A stretch of DNA of 12,620 nucleotides from Chrysochromulina tobinii (Eukaryota > Haptophyta > Prymnesiales > Chrysochromulinaceae), in assembly GCA_001275005.1 (NCBI GenBank), contig JWZX01001381.1:1-12620 (forward strand), written 5' to 3'. Each line of letters starts with the position of its first letter. Positions within the stretch are counted from its first letter, which is position 1. Positions 6,589-12,620 of this stretch are shown piece after piece. The position numbers were made by a program, and so were the translations under genes. Below the pieces are notes generated by a model. It was not told where the DNA came from. It saw only the letters and a list, made by a program, of their open reading frames with translations, and did not search any database.

Positions 6589-8544
6589 ATGCAGAACTCG
6601 TTCGCGACGGCTTCCCTCTACGTTGGCGACCTGCACCCTGAGGTCACGGAGGCTCTGCTCTTCGAGCTTTTCAACGCCGTGGGCCCGGTCGCTTCGATCC
6701 GTGTGTGCCGTGACTCGGTCTCGCGCCGCTCGCTCGGCTACGCGTACGTCAACTTCCACTCGGTCGTCGACGCTGAGCGCGCTCTCGAGACGATGAACTA
6801 CACGCTGATCAAGAACAAGCCGTGCCGCATCATGTGGTGCCACCGCGATCCGTCGCTGCGCAAGTCAGGCTCGGGCAACGTGTTCATCAAGAACCTCGAC
6901 AAGTCGATCGACAACAAGGCGCTCTATGACACTTTCTCGGCCTTTGGCAACATCCTCTCGTGCAAGGTCGCCACCGATGACTTGGGTGGCTCCAAGGGCT
7001 ACGGCTTTGTGCACTACGAGACGCAGGACGCCGCACAACTCGCTGTGTCCAAGGTGAACGGCATGCTCCTCAACGGCAAGAAGGTCTTCGTCGGCTTCTT
7101 CGTTCCGCGCAAGGACCGCGCCGAGTCGGGCGCCGCCGCCGATGCCACCTTTACCAACGTCTTCGTCAAGTCGCTCCCCGCCGAAGTCGACGACGATGAG
7201 AAGCTCATGGGCATGTTCACGCCGTACGGCGAGATCAAGTCGGCCGTGGTCATGAAGGACGGCGACGGCAAGTCGCGCGGCTTTGGCTTCGTCAACTTCG
7301 CCGAGCACGATGACGCGACCAAGGCCATCGAGGAGCTCAACGGCAAGGAGACGGACGGCAAGACCCTCTACGTCGGCCGCGCGCAGAAGAAAAGGGACCG
7401 CGAGCGCGAGCTGCGCGATAAGTTTGACCAGCTCAAGCTTGAGCGCGCGAACAAGTTCACTGGCGTCAACCTGTACGTCAAGAACCTCGACGATATCGTG
7501 GACGACGAGAAGCTGCGCGAGGCTTTCGCGCCCTACGGCTCCATCTCCTCGGCCAAGGTCATGTCCGACGACAAGGGCAACTCCAAGGGCTTCGGTTTCG
7601 TGTGCTTTGGCTCCACGGAGGAGGCGACCAAGGCGGTCTCGGAGATGAACGGGCAACTGCTGGGCAACAAGCCGCTGTACGTGGCGCTCGCGCAGCGCAA
7701 GGACGAGCGCAAGAACATCCTCGAGCAGCAGCACGTCCAGCGCTCGAACATGACTGGCATGCGCATGGCGCGCGGCCCTGAGGCGACGGGCGCCATGCCA
7801 GGTGCCTACCCAGGCCAGCCCTTCTTTTACGGCGGCGTACCCCAGCAGATGGGCATGGGCGCGCCACGCCCGGGCGGCCCGGGACAGTACATGTACCCGC
7901 AGCAGATGATGATGCGACCCGGCTACGGTGCCCCCGGGATGATGGGCGCCCCGATGGGCCAGTATGGCCTCATGGGACAGATGGGGCGCGGCGCGGGCGC
8001 CGGCCGTATGCAGCAGGGACAGCGCGGCGGCCCCGGCGGCCAGATGCGTGGCGGCAAAGGCGGGCCTGGCATGCAGGGGCGCATGCAGGGCATGCAGGGC
8101 ATGCAGATGCAGGGAGCCATGCAGGGAGCCATGCAGGGAGCTATGCAGGGGATGCCGCCACAGGGCGTGCCGCCGCCGCGCGGCGCGCCGCCACCCGGAC
8201 AGCCGATGCCCGGCCAGGGCAAGCGCGGCCAGATGCCGGGCATGGGCATGGCGCCGCAGGGCATGGCGCCGCAGGGCATGATGATGCCGCAGGACATGAC
8301 GGCAGCCTCGCTCGCGGCGGCGCCGCCCGAGCAGCAGAAGCAGCTCCTCGGCGAGCGCCTCTTCCCGCTCATCTCCCAGGTACAGCCGGCCTCTGCCGGC
8401 AAGATCACGGGCATGCTCCTCGAAATGGACAACGGCGAGCTGCTCAACCTGCTCGAGTCGCCCGAAGCGCTCAACGCCAAGATCATGGAGGCGGTCTCCG
8501 TGCTCGAGATGCACGCCGCCGAGGGCGATGGCAAGCCCGAGTAA
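6589..8544 (+). CDS. PABPC: cytoplasmic poly(A)-binding protein (PABP/Pab1)
   Basis: A 651-residue PABP, near the usual 577-640, that binds mRNA poly(A) tails, contacts eIF4G and recruits PAM2-motif proteins. RRM1 begins with LYVGDL at 10-15 and has RNP1 LGYAYVNF at 49-56. RRM2 begins GNVFIKNL at ~96, RRM3 NVFVKSL at ~190 with RGFGFVNF, and RRM4 NLYVKNL at 294 with KGFGFVCF. A linker at ~388-570 is rich in Met, Gly, Gln and Pro. The C-terminal MLLE domain (~575-645) carries QLLGERLFPLI and the signature KITGMLLEM at 605-613, which binds PAM2 peptides. ATG 6589 is chosen because it directly precedes RRM1 and no upstream in-frame ATG exists; the frame continues upstream only through non-ATG codons within the putative leader intron. 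The coding part has no intron and extreme G/C-ending codon use, consistent with high expression. The A7 tract in the leader might allow self-binding, as in animal PABP mRNAs (inference). Confidence 0.97.
   Translation: MQNSFATASLYVGDLHPEVTEALLFELFNAVGPVASIRVCRDSVSRRSLGYAYVNFHSVVDAERALETMNYTLIKNKPCRIMWCHRDPSLRKSGSGNVFIKNLDKSIDNKALYDTFSAFGNILSCKVATDDLGGSKGYGFVHYETQDAAQLAVSKVNGMLLNGKKVFVGFFVPRKDRAESGAAADATFTNVFVKSLPAEVDDDEKLMGMFTPYGEIKSAVVMKDGDGKSRGFGFVNFAEHDDATKAIEELNGKETDGKTLYVGRAQKKRDRERELRDKFDQLKLERANKFTGVNLYVKNLDDIVDDEKLREAFAPYGSISSAKVMSDDKGNSKGFGFVCFGSTEEATKAVSEMNGQLLGNKPLYVALAQRKDERKNILEQQHVQRSNMTGMRMARGPEATGAMPGAYPGQPFFYGGVPQQMGMGAPRPGGPGQYMYPQQMMMRPGYGAPGMMGAPMGQYGLMGQMGRGAGAGRMQQGQRGGPGGQMRGGKGGPGMQGRMQGMQGMQMQGAMQGAMQGAMQGMPPQGVPPPRGAPPPGQPMPGQGKRGQMPGMGMAPQGMAPQGMMMPQDMTAASLAAAPPEQQKQLLGERLFPLISQVQPASAGKITGMLLEMDNGELLNLLESPEALNAKIMEAVSVLEMHAAEGDGKPE
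8107..8154 (+). repeat. 12-bp tandem repeat in the PABP linker (MQGA units)
   Basis: Three units of ATGCAGGGAGCC (the third ends in T) at 8107-8142, followed by a degenerate fourth, encode MQGA repeats. Near-identical DNA between units points to recent slippage rather than selection for the peptide alone. Confidence 0.85.
8248..8277 (+). repeat. 15-bp tandem duplication in the PABP linker (MAPQG x2)
   Basis: ATGGCGCCGCAGGGC occurs twice in exact tandem. This is a second, independent expansion in the same low-complexity linker. Confidence 0.85.
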
Positions 8545-8692
8545 GCGCTCGGCTCAGCGCGAGCCCCGGCACCAGGGCGGCAGGCGGCACCGGCACGGCG
8601 CGGCGCGTAGTGCGGGGCTGGAGTGTGTTTGCGCCTCCAGCCCCCCATTGTGTGCCCCGCCGCTGTCCGCACGTGTCGTCGCCCGCCTTGCC

Positions 8693-8710
8693 GTCTTTCT
8701 GAAGAAGGAC
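8693..8710 (+). repeat. short hairpin in the PABP 3' UTR
   Basis: GTCTTTC and GAAGGAC-type arms pair over 7 bp (one G-U) around a TGAA tetraloop, about 150 nt after the PABP stop. It may be a 3'-UTR structural element or chance. Confidence 0.35.
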
Positions 8711-9690
8711 AAGTCCGTTCGACGAGAATCTGTACCCACCCGCCCCCTCCATCACCGCCTCCGCCCTCGCCCGAGTCGCGATGACGTGTCGTTTAGACGC
8801 CCTCGCGCCTCGTGCTCCAAGCCCGCCGCGTATTCCCATCCCTTCCCGCGCGGCGGCACCTCCCCCACCATTCGTCAACTTCCCGCCTGCCACCTACCCG
8901 CCACCATTCTCTACGCTCCCCGCCAGCCCCCCCATTCCCCCCTGAGCGCCGAAACAGCCAAGGGCCGCACCGCCGCAGTATTAATCGCGGCAGTGGTGCG
9001 GTTCCGTACCGGAAGCAACGTATCGCCAATGAGACGAGTTCGCGGGGAAGGGGTTCCCCTTGCCCTCGCTCGGCCATCCGTCTGCTTCCACAACCCGACT
9101 TCTCCCCGCCACACCCCGCCGTGCCCCCCCTCCCAGGGCCCACCGAGGCTCGACACCGTCGCCGTGTCGGCCGCCCCCGCCTGCGTCGCATGCGTCTACG
9201 CGTGTGCGCGCCGGCGGATAACCCACTCTCCTCTTGCTCCTTCGACAATGGCAGGAGCCGACGCCCATAGCCCGTAGCCTGCTGCGGCGCAGACGCCAAA
9301 GGCAGGCAAAGACGGCACACTGTGTGAGGCCGCCCTACTCCTCATCACGCCTCCTCCCGGGGTGCTGACCTCTCGTCCCCAGCATGGGCGCCCGCGTCGT
9401 CCGAGGATGCATGCGTTCGTGTGTGTGCGAGCTGGGTGGCTGATGCTGGGGCAGGTGGTGTGGTGCGCACGTGCCACGTTCTCCTCCCTCTCTCGCTCTC
9501 CTTATCGCGCGCACATACCATGCGCGGCCTCTTCGCCGACCGGGGACTTCGTGTGTGCGTCTGTGTGTTCGTCCCCCTCGAGTCCTCCTCGTGGGTTGGG
9601 CGGTGGGCGCATGGATGGACTCGTTGAACTCGGGGATGCCTCATTTTGCGGCCCTGCCAAGTGGCGTTGTGGGGGGCGTTGAGTAGTTGT

Positions 9691-9738
9691 CGTGCGTGTG
9701 CGTTCGGCGTCGGAGAGAACGACACGCGTCACGTTTTT
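9691..9738 (+). repeat. imperfect inverted repeat followed by T5
   Basis: Left arm CGTGCGTGTGCGTTC (9691-9705), an 11-base loop, and right arm GAACGACACGCGTCACG (9717-9733) pair with small bulges and are followed directly by TTTTT (9734-9738). The shape resembles a stem plus T-run terminator. In a eukaryote it could be the 3' end of an RNA polymerase III transcript, but no upstream Pol III gene is recognised. Confidence 0.4.
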
Positions 9739-9815
9739 GGATTTTTGCGAACGGAAATACGGAATCGGCAAATGCCGCGGCGCCGGCGGCGCAAACGCGC
9801 GTCAGCCGTCGGTCA

Positions 9816-9834
9816 CGGTCGCTCACGGCGACCG
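9816..9834. repeat. 6-bp inverted repeat CGGTCG / CGACCG
   Basis: CGGTCG at 9816-9821 and CGACCG at 9829-9834 are separated by seven bases, within a run of short related GGTCACGG/GCTCACGG/ACCGTGAG words (9811-9845). Confidence 0.35.
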
Positions 9835-9868
9835 CGGACCGTGAGCTAGGGAGACGCCGTCGCGCGCA

Positions 9869-9888
9869 TGCGTCGGGGGCTCGACGCA
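9869..9888. repeat. 7-bp perfect inverted repeat TGCGTCG / CGACGCA
   Basis: The arms flank a six-base GGGGCT loop in the CG-rich end of the spacer. It lies about 150 bp downstream of the leftward gene's stop, so it could be in that gene's 3' UTR. Confidence 0.4.
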
Positions 9889-10040
9889 CGCGCAGCCAAC
9901 TCCCGTCCATCGTGATTCAACTTCGGCGAACGGTGCTTCGGTGGACCTAAACGGAGCAGAACGAGGGGGGCTAGATGCGCGACGCGGGCACACGACACAG
10001 GTGGTACGCTAGCGCGTGAGTCGCGTCGGGGCGTGAGTCG

Positions 10041-11288
10041 TCACGGGGCCGGGTCGAGCGCCTGCAGCACAGCGTGCTCAGAGACGCCGCGTAGCTCGGC
10101 AAGCCGTTGCAGCGCACGGAAGAAGTCGTCGCACAGCAAAAGGCCTTCGCGGCACGTGCGCAGATCATTGTCATCGGCTACCTTGATACGGACGAGGTTG
10201 CGCATGGCATCCGCCTGCAACGTGAGCCTGCTCCAGTGCACGAGACTAAGCCCGAGCTCTGTGGCCATGTTCCCACCGATGTGCTTGACCGAGTTCTCGA
10301 GCTGAGCGTGACCACAGCCGGCCGCGCGCAGCGCCTCGATGAGCCCCTGGAAGAGCTTACCCTTGAGCACATGATGCGAGAGCGCGAGCAGGTCGAGTTC
10401 GTCATCCAGAGTGAGCGACTCCGCCACAGTGCGCGAGGCCCAAGCGATGCCCTCGCCCGAGCTGAGGTCGACTCGGAGCAGACAGTCGACCTCGCCCCGA
10501 CGAGCCCGCACCAGCGCGAGCAGCCCCTCCTCGGTCGTGGGCAGCTCGGTCGGCGCAGCGGCGGCGGCGGCGGCCGAGGCGGCGCTCGTCGGGGCGGCGC
10601 CTCTCCTAGCCGTCCGCTGCCGTCGCGTCTCAGCCTTGTCGCCGACTTTTGCGGGTGCCGATGCATCCCCTGCAGAAGAGCGCACACGCCACAAGCGCTT
10701 CGAGGGCGCGAACACCTGTTGACTCGGCACGTGCTTAACCACGTGCGTGCCGCTTCCGCTGCTCGTTGCCTCTAGATCTGAGTGCACTGTCCATGAGTCG
10801 CTGCCAGCCGCCTGCCATTCGATGTGCAACGTCTCACCCTCGTGCATAAACGCCCGCTGCCAGCCAAGGCGCACACCATCCTTTCCGAACGGCTTAACAC
10901 CCATGTGCAGTCTCGGCGTCGCGGGCTCGACATTCTCTTCGCCGCCCTTTGCTGTGCCCTTGGGTGGGGAACGAATTTTATCACGCCACTGTTTTGCCAT
11001 GCCGCGGACGCGCCCGTTGAGGCTCGCAAACGGGTTGCCGTGTACAGCAGGTTGCCACCCCGCGCGAGGTGGTGGCCATGTCTGTGCCAGGTCTACGCAC
11101 TCGCTCGGCAGCTGTGACGGAATGGCATCGTGCGTGGTGCAAAGGCAGGGTGCAAAGCCACTCGGCGGTGGTGCAAAGGCGGGATGCGCCTTGGCAAGCA
11201 CGACGGGCCCAAAGGAGCCCCCGCTCAGGCGGGACGCAGCAGGGAGCCCAAGTGGGCTCGCTTTGGGCATCCCCTTCATAAAAGGCAT
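10041..11288 (-). CDS. unrecognised protein, probably the C-terminal part of a larger gene
   Basis: A 415-codon frame with no family I recognise. Residues 1-60 are Pro/Ala-rich and poorly structured. Residues ~125-205 contain a Trp-rich, probably beta-rich stretch (LGWQRAFMHEGETLHIEW, SDSWTVHSD, KRLWRVRSS). Residues 215-250 are a basic then poly-Ala linker. Residues ~253-411 are predominantly helical, acidic-hydrophobic, with LDDELDLLALSHHVLKGKL, LFQGLIEALRAAGCGHAQL and DDFFRALQRLAELRG, and look like a compact globular domain. No signal peptide or membrane segment is visible. The first ATG (11288) lies inside the end of the coiled-coil frame (stop 11276-11278), leaving no room for a promoter or leader, so I infer that this is the downstream part of that gene, joined by a small intron or a frameshift. 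It is convergent with PABP across a 1.5-kb spacer. Confidence 0.6.
   Translation of the reverse strand: MPFMKGMPKASPLGLPAASRLSGGSFGPVVLAKAHPAFAPPPSGFAPCLCTTHDAIPSQLPSECVDLAQTWPPPRAGWQPAVHGNPFASLNGRVRGMAKQWRDKIRSPPKGTAKGGEENVEPATPRLHMGVKPFGKDGVRLGWQRAFMHEGETLHIEWQAAGSDSWTVHSDLEATSSGSGTHVVKHVPSQQVFAPSKRLWRVRSSAGDASAPAKVGDKAETRRQRTARRGAAPTSAASAAAAAAAPTELPTTEEGLLALVRARRGEVDCLLRVDLSSGEGIAWASRTVAESLTLDDELDLLALSHHVLKGKLFQGLIEALRAAGCGHAQLENSVKHIGGNMATELGLSLVHWSRLTLQADAMRNLVRIKVADDNDLRTCREGLLLCDDFFRALQRLAELRGVSEHAVLQALDPAP
10558..10572. repeat. (GCG)5 triplet run encoding poly-Ala
   Basis: GCG repeats within a longer GC-rich triplet region (to ~10590) encode the Ala run near residues 238-246 of the leftward protein. 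It is a typical slippage-prone linker. Confidence 0.7.
11134..11180. repeat. 13-bp direct repeat GTGGTGCAAAGGC with a partial third copy
   Basis: Exact copies lie at 11134-11146 and 11168-11180, with a related GGGTGCAAAGCC at 11148-11159 between them. On the minus strand they encode the repeated FAP/FAPPP words near residues 37-48 of the unrecognised protein, a part with little protein character. Confidence 0.5.
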
Positions 11289-12349
11289 CGCGGACCGTCC
11301 ACTGCTAAAAAGGCGGTGAACTCAGATCGAATTGCGAAAAACCTGATTTGAGCATTTGAGCGAGGTTGAGAGCTTTCACTGTCACCGCCGATGCTACTGC
11401 TGCTGAGGCTACCGCCGCTGCTCATGATCATCCCGCCGAGGCTACCGCTACTGCTGCTGCAGCTGCTGCCAGAGCCGCCACTGCTGCTCATGCTGGCGCC
11501 GCTGGCAGCCATCATCGCACTTTGTAGCTGCACTGCCGCGGTGCCTGATGCGTCGGAATAGATTGAAAGGCCTTCATAGCCCGCAAGCTTCGCTGGCAGC
11601 AATGGAGTACCGCCGCCTGCGCCGCCACTGCTGCTAGCTGTCGTCGCCGAGCCATCGGCCCCGGCCACCGGCGGCATACCGTGGCCAGTGATGGCTGCGA
11701 GCTTCGCTGTAAAGTCTTCGCAGAGCTCACCCTTCTCGGCGCGCAGTTGAGCAACCTGCCGTTGAAGGGCTCGTAGCTGGCCTCTGCCCTCGCGCCGCAT
11801 CCTTTCGTTCTGCGCCCGGCTGCGCTCGACCGCCGCGCGAAGCTCCTCCACCTCCGCCTGCGCCGTCGCCGAACGCCTGTCGAGCGCATCGCGCGCGGCG
11901 CTCACGCTCTCGCGCAGTGCTCGCGCCTCTTCCTCCGCCGCCTTGCGCGCCAGTGCCGCGCCCTCGAGGTCGTGCTGGTGCGCCACGCGCTCCGACTGCC
12001 ATGCGAGCTTGAAGGACTCGGCAGCGCGGTCTACCTCACGTCGAAGGCGATCACATTCGGTCTCGAGCTCCTTCTTTTGCCGCATGAGTATGTCGACGGC
12101 GTCGCGCTCGAGGCGCTCGCGCGCGTTCGCGAGGGCTTCGACCGTGCTGTCGCTGCTGCTGCTGCTGCTGCACCGAGCTGCTCCGCCCGTGGCATGCGCA
12201 CTGAAAGCCTCCGGTGGCGGCGGCTTTTTCCTGCGTGGGGACCCATCCCGCTGCTTTGGCTTGCGCATGGGCGAGGCAGCGGAGCGTCGCGGCGACAAAC
12301 CGGGTTGCGCACTTGGACGGGCCACAGGATAGCTTTCGTCTGACCGCAT
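11276..12349 (-). CDS. coiled-coil protein with Ser/Gly-rich tail
   Basis: A 357-codon frame. Residues 1-60 are basic and Pro-rich (SPRRS, SPRRKKPPPPE), then a Ser run (61-66). Residues ~70-220 form a long coiled coil with heptad spacing and dense Glu/Arg/Ala/Leu (ELETECDRLRREVDRAAES, AEVEELRAAVERSRAQNERM, LRALQRQVAQLRAEKGEL). Residues 225-330 are Ser/Gly-rich low complexity. The last ~25 codons are A/T-richer and unlike the rest, as if they ran into an intron. Function is unknown; a scaffold or cytoskeletal role is possible but generic. ATG 12349 has A at -3 (TCGAAAATG) and lies 14 nt after an ATTCACAC element. The stop overlaps the start of the next frame by 13 bp, so the real product probably continues into the 10041-11288 frame. 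Confidence 0.6.
   Translation of the reverse strand: MRSDESYPVARPSAQPGLSPRRSAASPMRKPKQRDGSPRRKKPPPPEAFSAHATGGAARCSSSSSSDSTVEALANARERLERDAVDILMRQKKELETECDRLRREVDRAAESFKLAWQSERVAHQHDLEGAALARKAAEEEARALRESVSAARDALDRRSATAQAEVEELRAAVERSRAQNERMRREGRGQLRALQRQVAQLRAEKGELCEDFTAKLAAITGHGMPPVAGADGSATTASSSGGAGGGTPLLPAKLAGYEGLSIYSDASGTAAVQLQSAMMAASGASMSSSGGSGSSCSSSSGSLGGMIMSSGGSLSSSSIGGDSESSQPRSNAQIRFFAIRSEFTAFLAVDGPRCLL
11305..11342 (-). other. candidate 38-nt intron or frameshift site joining two frames
   Basis: On the minus strand, CAG|GTTTTT at 11342 and CCTTTTTAG|CAG ending at 11305 would remove 38 nt and join the coiled-coil frame (phase 2) in frame to the downstream unrecognised frame, bypassing the stop at 11276. 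The acceptor is good; the donor is weak and the intron very short. Homopolymers A5 at 11307-11311 and 11337-11341 also make a one-base indel, natural or from assembly, a plausible alternative. Confidence 0.3.
12152..12171. repeat. (GCT)6 triplet repeat encoding poly-Ser
   Basis: A GCT run that on the minus strand reads AGC and encodes the Ser tract at residues ~61-66 of the coiled-coil protein. It is a likely length-variable locus. Confidence 0.75.
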
Positions 12350-12363
12350 TTTCGACTCAGATG

Positions 12364-12371
12364 GTGTGAAT
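12364..12371 (-). promoter_or_regulatory. ATTCACAC element 14 nt upstream of the coiled-coil ATG
   Basis: On the minus strand the octamer lies just upstream of the start codon, in the same arrangement as before the RsmB gene. Two further TTCACAC heptamers occur on the plus strand at 12454-12460 and 12471-12477 in the same upstream region. Confidence 0.25.
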
Positions 12372-12414
12372 TGGGTGCCGAATTAAACCATTGGCTGTGA
12401 ATTCATAACGATTG

Positions 12415-12620
12415 ATGAAAATCGAGTATTGTCGAACATCGGTATCCCAACGGTTCACACTGCAAATCGCTTCACACATCAGGATTCCAGGGTTGGAAAG
12501 TTTGGAGGTGGACCCCTTGGTCGGCGTCCCCGGCGAGGCTCCAGCGCGCATGGCTGGTTATCTGAGCCTCGCATCGGCGGCGAGCGGCTTGCTCCCTGAG
12601 TTTGCAGCCTTGCCGTTGCC
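12415..12620 (+). CDS. possible 5' end of a rightward gene, cut by the window edge
   Basis: After a TAA at 12406-12408, a frame opens at ATG 12415 and stays open to the window end (69 codons). A second in-frame ATG at 12550 has a good context (GCGCATGG) and starts MAGYLSLASAASGLLPEFA, which could be a hydrophobic targeting sequence. It would be divergent from the coiled-coil gene, and TTCACAC heptamers lie 39-50 nt after ATG 12415 and about 75-95 nt before ATG 12550. The short length makes it unproven, and no domain is visible. Confidence 0.27.
   Translation, partial: MKIEYCRTSVSQRFTLQIASHIRIPGLESLEVDPLVGVPGEAPARMAGYLSLASAASGLLPEFAALPL

Larger units (their letters stand above)
8545..10040. 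other. 1.5-kb spacer between convergent genes, no supported gene
   Basis: It holds the PABP 3' UTR and the downstream flank of the leftward gene ending at 10041. The forward strand is strongly pyrimidine-rich at about 8730-9240 (about 78% C/T over 8881-8940), then GT/TC-rich to 9640, then CG-rich with several inverted repeats to 9960. Open frames of 60-250 codons exist on both strands, but they are low-complexity Arg/Pro/Ser/His strings produced by the base composition. No tRNA, rRNA or snRNA core sequence was recognised. An A/T patch with two T5 runs lies at 9734-9748. Confidence 0.6.

Noticed and set aside
6865-8514. 549-codon antisense frame through PABP
   Set aside because: It mirrors the PABP codons: with almost every third base G or C, the opposite strand rarely forms stops. 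The product is a Leu/His/Arg/Ala string with no domain.
8700-8730. GTTCGACGAGAATC resembling a tRNA T-loop
   Set aside because: The closing stem and the rest of a cloverleaf are absent.
8528-9277. 249-codon plus-strand ORF overlapping the PABP end
   Set aside because: It does begin with ATG but is a Pro/Arg/Ser/Ala string explained by the C-rich DNA, with no domain and a 17-bp overlap with PABP.
8793-9320. 175-codon minus-strand ORF in the spacer
   Set aside because: Arg/Gly-rich low complexity, the complement of the pyrimidine-rich tract; no protein features.

Overview
This is nuclear DNA from a unicellular eukaryote, most likely a GC-rich microalga. A haptophyte or another alga with a red-derived plastid is my best guess, at low certainty. 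The reasons are a full eukaryotic poly(A)-binding protein, a donor/acceptor pair for a 5'-UTR intron, two Golgi-type glycosyltransferases, no operon-like spacing, and a bacterial-type rRNA methyltransferase (RsmB/Sun) of the sort plastid-bearing eukaryotes carry. GC is high, and codons ending in G or C dominate, most strongly in the PABP gene. That bias leaves long antisense open frames that are not genes.

Layout: 1-485 is very GC-rich, with at best the 3' end of a rightward gene. 486-1478 (-) is a GT14/Core-2/I-branching-like glycosyltransferase. 1537-2406 (+) is an open frame whose last ~100 codons resemble the PH-like domain at the N-terminus of RME-8/DNAJC13. 2974-4512 (+) is an RsmB-type 16S rRNA cytosine-5 methyltransferase with a NusB-like N-terminal domain. 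4685-5953 (-) is a GT31 beta-1,3-galactosyltransferase-like protein. 6589-8544 (+) is cytoplasmic PABP (four RRMs, Met/Gly/Gln-rich linker, MLLE domain) with a probable 5'-UTR intron. 8545-10040 is a pyrimidine-rich spacer with several hairpins and no convincing gene. 10041-11288 and 11276-12349 (both -) are an unrecognised protein and a coiled-coil protein. They overlap by 13 bp and are probably one gene joined by a small intron or a frameshift. 12350-12620 is their upstream region, with a possible rightward gene start running off the window.

The genes do not form one pathway. The two glycosyltransferases could act in the same glycan or polysaccharide route (Golgi). RsmB would act on organellar ribosomes, and PABP on cytoplasmic mRNA. 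I do not see a defence system, mobile element, CRISPR array or new multi-gene system. The points most worth a second look are the stand-alone RME-8-like PH domain, the split coiled-coil/unknown gene, the Met-rich PABP linker, a shared ATTCACAC motif just upstream of two starts, and a hairpin followed by a T run in the large spacer.
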